Assembly: GCF_947623445.1 (NCBI RefSeq)
Contig: NC_135245.1
Span: 17,677,501-17,741,500 of the forward strand
DNA: 64,000 bases
Direction: 5' to 3'
Source of the DNA: Clavelina lepadiformis
Lineage: Eukaryota > Chordata > Ascidiacea > Aplousobranchia > Clavelinidae
In this document: positions 27,064-38,303 of the stretch, piece after piece
How the letters are laid out: the number at the start of each line of letters is the position of its first letter
How positions within the stretch are numbered: position 1 is the first letter of the stretch
Program-made: the position numbers and the translations under genes
The notes under the pieces: model-generated
Seen by the model: only the letters and a program-made list of their open reading frames with translations
The model's database searches: none
Told to the model about the DNA's origin: nothing

Positions 27064-29357
27064 AATTTCGTAGAAATGTAAATGTGCCCAAGCAGCAACT
27101 TTTTAAAAGAATAAAACACTGCAGGAACAGGAATAAAAAATAGCTAGCCCGGCTTATAGCTGTAGACTTATAGAAAAACACGGTTTAGGCTATATGGTTG
27201 TTTACCACAAACCGAATTTTAACGACTATACGAATGATTAACAATAGTGTTATTCGACAAAAGTCTAAGTTCCGTAACATAAAAGCACACACCGCACGTT
27301 GAGAATCACCTACACACAACCACAGCCGTCGACACGATTCCTACATTTTAACAACTAACTTCTAATACGAGCTAACGAGCATGTCTAGGACATGTGGCTC
27401 AGTGACCTACCTACTTTGTTTGCCTTCCCTGAATCACAGCTGAAATGGACCACGTCATTGGCTGATAGAGGCAACGCCTTCTTTTCCACGAAGCAAAGGA
27501 TGCAGAAGTAGAGGACATCTGTAAATCATTTCCAAAAAAACAAAGTCATGTCATGTCGTACGACATTGCTCCAAGTCAAGTGCAATTTTGTCATGATATC
27601 TTTTACGGCGTGTTCAGCTAAATGAAGAAAGGACAAAAGGTCAACCACGTTATTGGCCTCGAAGTGAAATCGACTACGTGATTAATTACTTGAAGGGATT
27701 CTTCAATTCCTCACAATAACACAATTTAAAGATTTGGAAAAAAATGTGACAAAAAGAAGACGATATTTTAACAGAGGAGCCACAAAAGCAATGTTAATGA
27801 AAAAGATGTTTCATTTTTGCTCGCTATTACAAAATAGCATTTCACTTGTTAGAAAAATTTAATGTAAATGTGGGAATATAGTACCTGAAAGACAATTTAA
27901 ATATTCTAAGGTGTATTTTAAGAGCATAATTGTCCATAATATACGTTCTTGATCATACAATACTGAGCAAATACGTCATACCTCACCAAAAGGTTAAAAA
28001 TATGCACATTTTCACGCTAGAATGATCTGCAAAGTGATGCGTAACAAAACAAAAAGACAATGATTGAAAAAAATAATCCACAGTAAATTTTTAGTTCAAC
28101 TTCGACAGAACTGACAATGTCTGCAGTGTGACGGTTTTGTAAGTGCAATGTTCTACTGCGGCGTTTGTAAGAATATTATGCCGAATTGTATAAGATATTA
28201 GCCTTGCTTATTGACGTTTATTGTTATAGCAGAGCTCATCAGCTTTATTATGACTTAAACTGCTCTTTATTTGAGAAAATTAAGTTGAAAGGGTGAATGT
28301 CAATGTGCCTCATAATTCCACAAAGCAAAAGGGTAAAATGTTTTGTTTGACTCTGTCCAAATTAAATCTAACTGAGAGACGTTAGATGTAGAACAAAGTT
28401 TGACACATAGATAGTTAAATGTTTGGAATGGCTTGGTGGCTGGCTGAAAATCATTTCTAGATGACAATTAGGCTTAGGCTGTTGTCAAATGGCGTTGGTC
28501 TGTAAACCTCTTGTGTTAAGCAAACCATAACAATAAATGTCCATTGCTTTAATAGTACGGTATTTAAGTAGTGTACGTTGTCAGTATATCTTAAAAGTGT
28601 TTTGTTGGCTTGAGTTTTGATGCAAGACATGGTGGCATAATAATGACACTGCACGTAACATTTACTCGGAACTACAACTTTTCAGTGGGTTATTGCATTC
28701 AATACTTTTTTGTGCAGTCGTATAAGTTATTAAACGGTTGTGGTGGTCCACTTACTTCCGAACCGTTGTTCTTGCCATCAACAGCGATTTTGTCAAGAAA
28801 TAACGGTAGCCTATCATTCCTACGAGTTACAACCTAAAGGTAGCAAATGGCTGTAGGCTTCCACCATGCACATTACTGTAAAGTAAAAACAGCTAGTTTT
28901 GTGAAAGGAAGTAAAATTTTGAACGGTGTTTACCCCATACGGAAGCAATAGTGAAGTCAATTGACATCAGTATGATACTGAAAGATCGTTACTTTTTAAA
29001 CGTAGCAACAACGCCGGCGCCTCGGACACCCGTCGGTAAAAAACGTTTAAGGCCACGTGTATTTTCGTTACAACGGCAACGTAGCCGAAAAATAACGATT
29101 AATCTTTAACTTTGCCGCACATTTTAAGTGACGTCATTGTTTAACGAGCCTCGGGCAGTCGCGTTCGTCTCGATACAGTTTGTATTGTTTGAGAAACTTC
29201 ATCAAAATAATTTGAAGTATGCGTAGGACTACAGGCGTAGAAGACAAATGATAAATGCTCATTATTTTTTGAGGTCTATTGTTTTAATAAACCATTACAA
29301 CTCCCAATGTGCATATAGAGATATCTTCTGTTCTTTAGGGTTTCTTGAGGTCAAAAA
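27064..29357. other. Shared upstream region of HPD and MZB1-like genes
   Basis: HPD (minus) and the MZB1-like gene (plus) diverge from this 2.3-kb interval, so both promoters should be here. No further exon was recognised. The last 350 bp before the MZB1-like start are more GC-rich and hold an E-box-like CCACGTG at about 29053 and a TGACGTCA site. Confidence 0.5.
29129..29136 (+). promoter_or_regulatory. CRE-type TGACGTCA site
   Basis: Perfect palindrome TGACGTCA, 222 bp upstream of the MZB1-like start codon. Together with CCACGTG about 75 bp further upstream it resembles ACGT-core sites bound by bZIP factors, including those of the ER stress response. The link to that response is inference; TGACGTCA also occurs in the dispersed repeats of this window as part of longer blocks. 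Confidence 0.4.
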
Positions 29358-30389
29358 ATGTTAAGGTTGTTAGGTATGTTTTGCCTCATATGTACATGTT
29401 GGGGTCAGATGGGTAAACCCACGGTAACGAAGTCGAAAGACGGCGATCCCCTTTCTGGGACGATAAGCATGGGACCACCCGATCTGAGCGACGAAGAAAC
29501 ACAAGCAAATTACATGCCAAGTAAATTGCGATGTGACGCCTGTGCAGGCATTGCTGCACGATTTGCCAAAGCTTTGCAGGTGAGGACGCTTTTAAGGCAT
29601 CTAGACTTCGTTGAAAACGATATTATTTTGCGTTATACAACGCAAGCATACAGTACACGTATCGTATGTTGCAAGTCATAATTTGTCAGAGATAGATCGA
29701 ACCAGTTTAACGTCTATGATTTCCTTCCTTCTGCGTTATAAACGCATGGTATACCTATTGTTAAACGTCAAGCCATCGTTGATAGCGTTTCACACCATGG
29801 CCCGCACGATGCACTCTTGTCACAGAAAGAAATAGACAAAACGCGGGCGACACGTGACGGGCAGAAGGAATTGGACGAAGGCCTGCTGATTGACATATTC
29901 GAGCAGATATGTGCAGACCGAGAATGGAGTAATTTTGGTTTGAAAGAAGTGCAGGGCGTGAATAGAATTTCTTACCCGGGCAGTGAAATCGCCGAGGTAC
30001 CGGGCATTCAACAAGGCGGGGGAATTTGGCCACGAAGGTACGCGACAGCAACAATTTAGTTTGCGGTCTATAAACGTTTTAACAATTCTTTACATTCACC
30101 GGTTGTGTTGTTGTTTCCACTGATTCTAGCTGTTATTAACCTGGTTTTATGAAAACTAAGATCTTGTGTTCGCAGATGAGTCGAAAAGACAATTTTTGCC
30201 AATACTATACACCTTGTGTTTTTGTTTAATAGGTTGTCAGACATGTGTTATGGATACATTGAAGAATTCGAGGAATATGGAATATACAAAGCGCATGCCA
30301 ACGATCTTAAAAAAGGCCTTTATCAACTCATATGTAAAAAGGACTGCAGACTAAAAGACAAAAAGAAAACAAACAAAAGTGAACTCTAA
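29358..30389 (+). CDS. MZB1: MZB1-like ER protein (canopy/saposin-like family)
   Basis: Three exons: 29358-29579, 29826-30037, 30233-30389, joining in phase for 591 nt (196 aa; human MZB1 is 189). An N-terminal hydrophobic leader is followed by an acidic LSDEET stretch and then MPSKLRCDACAGIAARFAKAL, with the CxxC that marks the family. Exon 2 gives EQICADREWSNFGLKEVQGV; exon 3 gives CYGYIEEFEEYGIYKAH and LICKKDC, so six cysteines fit the saposin-like pattern. It ends KSEL, a KDEL-like ER retention signal. In vertebrates MZB1 (pERp1) is an ER-resident helper of immunoglobulin assembly and calcium handling in B and plasma cells. An animal outside jawed vertebrates has no immunoglobulin, so the job here must be more general ER folding. 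A related canopy paralogue is the main alternative, but length and the LRCDAC, GLKEV and IYKAH order fit MZB1 better. Confidence 0.85.
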
Positions 30390-31221
30390 ATACGCATGAC
30401 AATAAGAGAAAACACCCTAGGCTGGTATTCTCACATCATTATGCAGTTGGTCTGAAATTCTCTGAGAATACGGCCAGGTTTCTTTGCTAACTCAAACGAA
30501 AATACACGAAATTTGTTTAAGAATATCATGTGTGCTGTTTGCAGGGCAGTTAACATGTAAATTCCTTGACGACATAACTAACGCTAATAGAAGTACAGCT
30601 AGGTGCAAAAATTCTAGAGATGTTCAGACCTTTGTGATATGAAATTAGCACAAGATGTTTTAAATATAGCAGGGCAAACATGGTATGTTTGTAATAAACA
30701 AACTTAAAACATAACTTTGTCAATCTCAACAATGGCAATGAATAGAATAATAAATACTGTTATAACACTGACAAACCATCTCCCTGCATAGAAACACATT
30801 GTGTTTAAAGGTAATTATGAAAGCTCATCAAAAAATATTCCTAGCCGATAATAATTTTACATTAAAAAGTTTGCAATGTTTGATGCCGCAATCAGTAGTG
30901 AAATCATACTAAAAGGTTTGCTTTGGCATAAAATAAACGCATTTAGCTAGAGTAAGAAGGTAAAAAAGATATGATGTTAACCTAACGAGTTAAACAAAGT
31001 TCAACAGGTAAAATATTAACTAAAAAAACCAAATATTCCGATTGCAAAAATACATAGAGGTTACCATATTGTGATAGGAAGTGCAAGAAGGCTTACATGT
31101 ATCTTCTGGTTTTCTTTAGATGATACTTTTCAATACCTGATGTGAATACTAGGCAAATGTCAAAAATGCACTTCGAAATGAATACAATGACTAGAAAATT
31201 GTTAACATATAGAGAAAAACC
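30390..31221. other. Between convergent MZB1-like and SLC46 genes
   Basis: Contains the 3' flanks of both genes. No exon was recognised and no clear repeat boundary was seen. Confidence 0.4.
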
Positions 31222-33940
31222 CTATGATTGTGTGTTTAAAGTTTGATATTCATCTTGTTTGTTGGCTTCTAAATCTGATTTCGTTTTGCAGTAAACAAAA
31301 CTGAAAATAACATAAATGTCATTGATGTTCACAAACGAATACATTTTTATAATTTTCTGTTACTAACCTGTAAAAACAAAACACTACAATTTGGATTCCT
31401 GCGCCAACCAAGAAAACAGTGCCTCGGAAAGTTGTAACTGTAGCAGCGTACACTCCATTAAAGATGAACGATGAAACAAGCGCTGCGGTTGACTCGCAAC
31501 AAGCTATAAGTGCGAATACAGCCCCTTGTTCATGCTTGCTTACAAGCCGCGATATCATGCTTCGAAGCACAGATAAATCCATTGTTGCCAAAAAACTGAG
31601 AAGGAATCCTAAACATATTTATATAAAAAAATTATAAAAAATTGTGTATTTTTATTTTAACTCCATCCTTATACAGTGGTGGTCTGGACCAAAGTTTATG
31701 ACCACAAATAGTTTTAAAGTGGCCCTCTGAAACATTCATATAAATACCGCTAAAACATGAAATTGTTTTAGAGTTTAACTGTCTATGTTCGTTTATTGTA
31801 TGTATGGGAGTTAAGAGTAAAAGAAATATCAAACGAAAAATACACATATTTAAAAAAAATTTCAGCTGGTCACAATAGTGTATATATAGTGTCGGAATGC
31901 CCTTTCTCTTTTATAAATTAGCGGGCTGATTAAAATTTTACAAATCCAATTTTCAAGAAAGAACCCCGTTGCATTAAGTACTCACACTTTGCAATAGAGA
32001 AAGTTACTTATCAGACGTTATGATGTCACGAACAACTTTTCTTAAAACCGATACTTTAGGATGTGGCATGGAGATCTTTACCATCAAAATGAAGGAAATA
32101 TTAAAACAAAGTTATTCTCCAGAAGTCAGAAGCAAGTTTCATGGTTTCCTGAACAGCAGAGGCCCAGAACAATAAACCAACAAGGCTATGAAATATGTAA
32201 GGTTTACCTAAAAACATGACCCACGTAAAAGAAGCTAGGGCGTAGGTAACAAGGCCAGCAGTACTTGAGAGATTGCTCATGAGTACAATCCATATTTCAG
32301 ATAACCTTCCATTTAGGAGTTTAAGAACAATCACGCTAGATATGAATGTTGTGTCCAGTACTGCAGATCCATATCTACAAAAAACATCAGACTTTCCGAG
32401 CCTCAGCCAACAATATGAAAAATTACACAAAGTAAACACAACTAGTTTGAGGTACAGATAAGCCAATGACTAGATAGAACAAAATAATAGAACTATTCTA
32501 ACAGACAATAGTTAACCACGAATTTGCACACTATACAACTTAAATGCATCTGATTACCCTATCAATGTTGATGACCAGCAAAACGGTGGACTAAGAACAT
32601 AAATAACATTAGTGTTTTGCACTCCAGTAAGCACAACCATCTGAACAAAAAAGCAGATAACTACAATCATCACTTTTTTGGTTCTGTCCAAGTTTTCAGA
32701 CAAAAATCTCCAAAGTTCAAGAAAAAGCTGACAACTGAACAGTGATCTGCAAATAAAAATTAATCCAGTAAATAAAAAGACCACCAAACATAAATGCAAA
32801 ATAATCAACTACTTAGTATACATTACAGTTTTAAAGATGATGCATTTCATTTTTAAAATGAGCCCAAATATTCACCAATGCATAACAAATGAAACCTATT
32901 AAACAACGTCTGGTACCTCAATTTCTCACACACACTAGTAGATGTTATTGAACTTTCTGATCTGGAAATGGTGTCAGGAAGAACAAAGATGATGTACAAT
33001 AGTACTGCCACAGTCAGAGATAACAGAAACCATAATGGAGGTTCAAAGCCCTGTAAGGCAAAGACAGAAATAACAGGAAATTTCACCTTACATAAATAAC
33101 TTAACTTAAAACTAATCTCGTAATTCTACCTGAGCAGCAATCCAAAATCCACCAGCTAAATTTCCGAGAATTGATCCTAAGCCAAGGTTTGCCTCACCAA
33201 TAGCAATTCGAACAGTTCTGTCTTCATGAGTTGAAATATCAGCAAGATAAGCATAACATGAACACAAAATTCCACTAAAACCTCCACCAATGCAATGCGC
33301 GATTTGCGCAATTAACAAGTAAATTATGTCAAGCTCCAAGTGGACAACAACTATGTATAGGGCGAGCATAACAACATATCCAGTAAAACTACAAATAAGT
33401 GGAAGTCTTCTGCCAACCCTATCCCCCCAGCCACCTATCAATATGGTGGTAAAAAAGGATGGAATGAAATCTGAAAAGTGGATAAAAACGTCTTTAATAC
33501 TTGAATAGGAAATTAAAAAGTATTGTAAACTCATCTATTGAATATTATTCATTCCGCATACCAAGCATTGCTAAATAAATGCTGAAGTTATTTCCAACAA
33601 TGCTGAAATTTATTTACTTACTAGCTATGTTCAGATAAAGTCTCCATTCATTTGCTTCAGCTGTGACTTTGTTCTGCAGGTCTCGAGTCGTATTAGTCAT
33701 ATTATTTAGTCCACACTCTGACGCTTTTGTCCCATTTTCAAACCCATAATTTTTTGACAAACGGTAGTAAATATATTGGCTTGAAATTGTGGAGTACATG
33801 ACAGTTATCACCATGCAGCATAGAAATATTGGTTCAACAGTTATCTTTCTCAGTATATTGATCGGGTTCAGTGCCAGTGCATGTCCTTTTTTCACAGTTG
33901 CCTCAGGAACAGGAGAGCTGGTATCGTTACCAGTGGTCAT
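31222..33940 (-). CDS. SLC46-type proton-coupled transporter, tandem copy 1
   Basis: Seven exons on the minus strand: 33940-33622, 33470-33130, 33050-32917, 32746-32558, 32374-32208, 31608-31368, 31300-31222. Phases agree throughout and total 1470 nt (489 aa), near the family's usual 450-480. It is a major facilitator protein with about 12 membrane helices. ITVEPIFLCCMVITVMYS is the first helix; an Asn-rich loop (NMTNTT) offers N-glycosylation sites. GGWGDRVGRRLPL is the DxxGRR loop motif seen in the proton-coupled folate transporter. CYAYLADIS and ISRLVSKHEQGA are conserved blocks. The tail SDLEANKQDEY is polar and cytosolic. Known members carry folates, muropeptides or cyclic dinucleotides across plasma or lysosomal membranes; the substrate here is unknown. 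It is the most downstream of three head-to-tail paralogues. Confidence 0.92.
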
Positions 33941-34374
33941 ATTTAGGACACTTGTGGCAGAATTAGCAAATTAGAGCCTAATTACCCAGCCACAATATCT
34001 GAAATAAACCAGACATTTTATTTTGATAAACTTTGCGTAAAGATACTTGAAAATTTGTTTATAACAATTGAGGTATACAATGTTTCATCTTAGAGAATTG
34101 CAAATGTTCATTCAAGTATAGTTCAGCATAAGACAGGATATCAGTTATTTAGAAGGAATATTAAGCTAACAAGTAAAGCAATTCCCTAATTTCACATAGA
34201 AATCAACCAGTATAAACAAAAATAAATCTATGTATATGTATAAAATGGCAACAAAGAGAAGTTAATTTTGGCTTTTGCAAGCAATTACAATGTGAACATC
34301 GCACAGGGTAAATGCAGTAATACTGTGCATATATATGGTAAAAGGATAAGGACATGGTGAAGAATGTATTTTAA
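33941..34374. other. Upstream of SLC46 copy 1
   Basis: Intergenic between SLC46 copies 1 and 2. No coding signal recognised; the interval continues to 35205 beyond the inserted MITE. Confidence 0.4.
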
Positions 34375-34824
34375 GGGGTCATTACCGAATTCAAAGAGAT
34401 AGGCTTTTCAATGCAAAGTACATTAAATCAAGAAGCTACTGTCGCAAAACCACATCATAAACCTCCCCTGAATTTTGGCTTGCAACGAGATCTAGGTTAT
34501 GACTCTCTACAATCTTAATTTGGACAGAATTCTCATACTCAATTTTCTATAACAACTACCTAAACTTTACAGCCAGTTTTGAGCTTAAGATTTTAGGACA
34601 AATACTCCAAAATACCAAAATTTCAAGCCCACACCAAAATGACAACTTAGCCTAGAACCGTAACCAGTTATCGCCAAAACAATAACAAACTAGTCCACAC
34701 CGATGTCACATGCACATTGGACCGGAAAATTTCTTACTTTTTTTAATATGACGCTTTGAGTGCGACATCGTCACAATCGCCGTTTTGCCGGCTCAAAAGT
34801 GTCTTTCTATTGGGAAGTGACCCC
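34375..34824. mobile_element. TTAA-targeting MITE, copy 1
   Basis: A 450-bp non-coding element starting GGGGTCATTACC and ending GGGAAGTGACCCC, flanked directly by TTAA at 34371-34374 and 34825-34828. Terminal GGGGTCA inverted repeats with a TTAA duplication fit piggyBac- or Kolobok-type elements. A second copy lies in opposite orientation at 49119-49586. Confidence 0.88.
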
Positions 34825-35205
34825 TTAAAAGCATTAAATGATAACAAGTAATCCATAAGCAACTGGTAAATCTAAGATAGAGCAAAAACACTTCAAAGGC
34901 ATCAAGTCGAAACAAGAACCATAGCAAAAACGAATACTAGAACTATATAAAACTGAATACTGCACAAAATAAAGATGTAAAGTTTGACAACTGGAAACTG
35001 AGTGAAAAAGAAGTGCGGGTCATAAATAGGTTTGCTTATTTGATCTTGGATTCTATAAAGGTGGTATTTATATCTACCGTATTTAATATTACAAAATTCT
35101 ATAATGCAGTCAGTATTGTATATTCGAACATGAAAATTAAAAATGTAGTAGTGCAAAAATTAAGACGCTAAAAACTGCTCTTTCAATAAAATACACAATA
35201 AAACC

Positions 35206-38200
35206 TCATTGTTCATTTTTTAAACTTTGATATTCTTTTTCTCTATTTGCATCTAGGTCTGACTTTGTTTTATAGTAAACGACACTGAAACACAAAAAAA
35301 TACACATTAAAATATTAACATTACAAAGTACATTAAGTAACATCGTAATAATAACAGAGGTGAATTCTATTGGTTGCAGTAATACTAACCTGTACACAAC
35401 AAACATTACTCCTTGGATCCCTACACCTATCAAGAACACAGTTCCTCGAAAACTACCAACAGTCTCAGCATAAACTCCATTGAAGATAAATGAACCAAGT
35501 AGAATGGCGGTGGCTTCGCTGCAAGCTACAAGTGCAAATGCAGCTCCCTGTTCATGCTTGCTGACAAGTCTTGACATTGTACTCCGAAGCACGGATGAAT
35601 CCATGATTGCTAGGATAGTGAGTGAGAAACCTGAACATGGAATAAAAAATTATTTTTTCAAGAAAACTTCGACACATTCAAAGCAGCAGTAGAGCTGTTT
35701 CGTAAATTTTTCACGACAGCAAAGTGCATTTTACCAATACTGTACATGCTGCTATGATTTTGATAACTTCAACTGATAATAATTAATTGAAAAAGTTATT
35801 TCGGGACTTAGATCATCTGTTATTTCCAGAGCACAAGTTATCGAGTTTATCAGAGTAGATTTTCAAAGATATTTTTAGTAGTTTTTCTGCAGTTTAGCCT
35901 CACTTTAGTACAGTTCATGAAAAACAGTACTCAGCATCAACCTTACGGCGTGCTGTCGATGAAGAATAATAAATAAATGGACCAACGCCAATCCTCAAAG
36001 CAGCGTCTATCACCGATTGATGAAGAACTATTACACTATAAAGCCCATAAAATTTGTAAGATTCACCTAAAAACATGATCCATGTAGCAGAAGCTAGCGC
36101 ATAGGTAATAAGACCACCAATATTGGAGAGATTGCTCATGAATACAAGCCAGATATCAGATAACCTTCCATTTAAGAGTTTAAGTGCAATCATGCTGAAT
36201 ACAAATGTTGTGTCCTGTACAGCAGATCCATATCTACACAAAACATGGTTCCGAAAAATAATTTAAAAAATCAACATGTAATCTACGATCACAATATATC
36301 AAAGCATGCAAATATATTATATATAACCATATGAATTAATTATATGAGATACAAGGTTAGCAATCTATTCACCATACAACATAAAAATTACCCTATCAAA
36401 GTAGATGACCAGTAAAACGGTGGACTGAGCACAAAGATGACAATAGTGTCCTGAACTCCAGCAAAGATGATTATTTGTAAAACGAAGCAAAAGACCACGC
36501 CTAATAACTTTCGCGTTCTGTTCCAATTTTGTGATAAGAATTTCCATAGTTCAACAAAAACCTGACAACTGAATAGTGACCTAATGGTAAAGATTGAATT
36601 CGTTATCATTGTATTAGATGCCTGCCCTATAACATATAATTGCTTTTATAGTTATTTGTGATTACAACATCATAAAAATTACCTGCACAAATCGGGTTTA
36701 TGGATTTAAATGTTTCATACGTAACAATGTTACATAAATGCTTCTTCTATAGTAGATATTAGCATTGCAACTCAGTCAGTACCAGTATGTATAATAGGCT
36801 TTTTAACAGCGGGGTATAAAGGTACCAAATATTAATGGAAGTTATAATTTGTTACCATACAGATTACATAGAGATTATGATTATATACAGATTATGCTTA
36901 TTTCCCTCTAATTAACCCCCAGAAAGCTGCACAAGAGGCAAAAAACAGACCCAGGTCCTTTCTTCTTACACAAGTTTTTGAAAGAAAACAGGAAAAAAGC
37001 AAACAAACATATAGCAGCAATACTCAATCGATATCAGAAGTTTCTTGAACTTTTCACATTTACCGTTGGTAGATTTGTTTCAATTACGACAAATAACATG
37101 ATGACACAAAAAATTCCTCTTTCAAACCAAGTAATTGCTTTTGTTCTAAGTATAAGAATAAACTACACGTAGAAAACTGACAAGCTACCTGCAACAACAA
37201 ACTACCATCTTTATCCAGAACAAATGACTGGTTTTTATTAATTCAATTGCATACCTAAATTTCTGGCCAGCTGACATTACTGAAGCTTCTGACTGCAGAA
37301 CAGCTTCAGGGAGAATAACAACAACATAGAATATCGTTGACAAAGTAAGAGCGAGAAGAAACCACAAGAGCGGTTCAAATCCCTGGAAAATAAAAAATGA
37401 GTATAATTAACATGAAATTGGGAAATGCGAAACAACCCTGTCGTCCAAACCAACTTCTTGAGCTAGCAGATCAACATTAAAATAAAAACACGCTGGCAAA
37501 GACAAAGTAACTTTGTGGTTTAAGTATAAAAAAGAAGATTGAAGTCATTCTACCTGGGCAGCAATCCAAAATCCACCAACTAAATTTCCAAAAAGTGATC
37601 CCAAGCCAAGGTTTGCCTCACCAATGGCGACTCGAACAGTTCTGTCTTCATGAGTTGAAATATCAGCAAGATAAGCATAACATGAACACAAAATTCCACT
37701 AAAACCTCCACCAATACCATAAACAATTTGTCCAATTAACAAGTAAAATATGTCAAGCTCCAAGTGGACAACAACTATGTAAATAGCGACTAATAGAACG
37801 CATCCAGTAAAACTACAAATAAGTGGAAGTCTTCTGCCAACCCTATCCCCCCATCCACCTATCAATACGGTGGTGAAAAAGGATGGAATGAAATCTGTAA
37901 AAAAAATACCTCACAAACTAAATAATATGACGACGTGTTTGCAGTAACTGAGCATCATTTTATAAAAATGTATAATTTACTTACTAGCTATGTTCAGATA
38001 AAGGTTCCATTCATTTGCCTCAGCTGTGACTTTGTTCTGCAGGTCTCGAGTCGTATTAGTCACATTATTTAGTCCACACTCTGACGCTTTTGTCTCATCT
38101 TCAAAGCCGTAATTTTTTGACAAACGGTAGTAAATATACTGGCTTGAAATTGTGGAGTACATGACAGTTATCACCATGCAGCATAAAAATATTGGTTCAA

Positions 38201-38303
38201 CAGTTATCTTTCTCAGTATATTTATGGGATGAGACTCATGCTGTTGCTTTTTGACCACAGTTATCACAGACTCGGAACACTCAGAATTGTTGTTAACAGT
38301 CAT
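35206..38303 (-). CDS. SLC46-type proton-coupled transporter, tandem copy 2
   Basis: Seven exons: 38303-37985, 37894-37554, 37382-37255, 36580-36392, 36233-36067, 35630-35390, 35284-35206, total 1464 nt (487 aa). Exon lengths equal those of the neighbouring copies except exon 3, which is 6 nt shorter. It shares GGWGDRVGRRLPL, CYAYLADISTHEDRTV and TMSRLVSKHEQGA. Exon 1 after residue 28 and most of exon 2 are almost identical to copy 1, while exons 3-4 differ much more (for example NWNRTRKLLGVV against NLDRTKKVMIVV). Its N-terminal 25 residues are unlike copy 1. It lies 1.27 kb upstream of copy 1, so separate promoters are likely. Substrate unknown. Confidence 0.92.
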
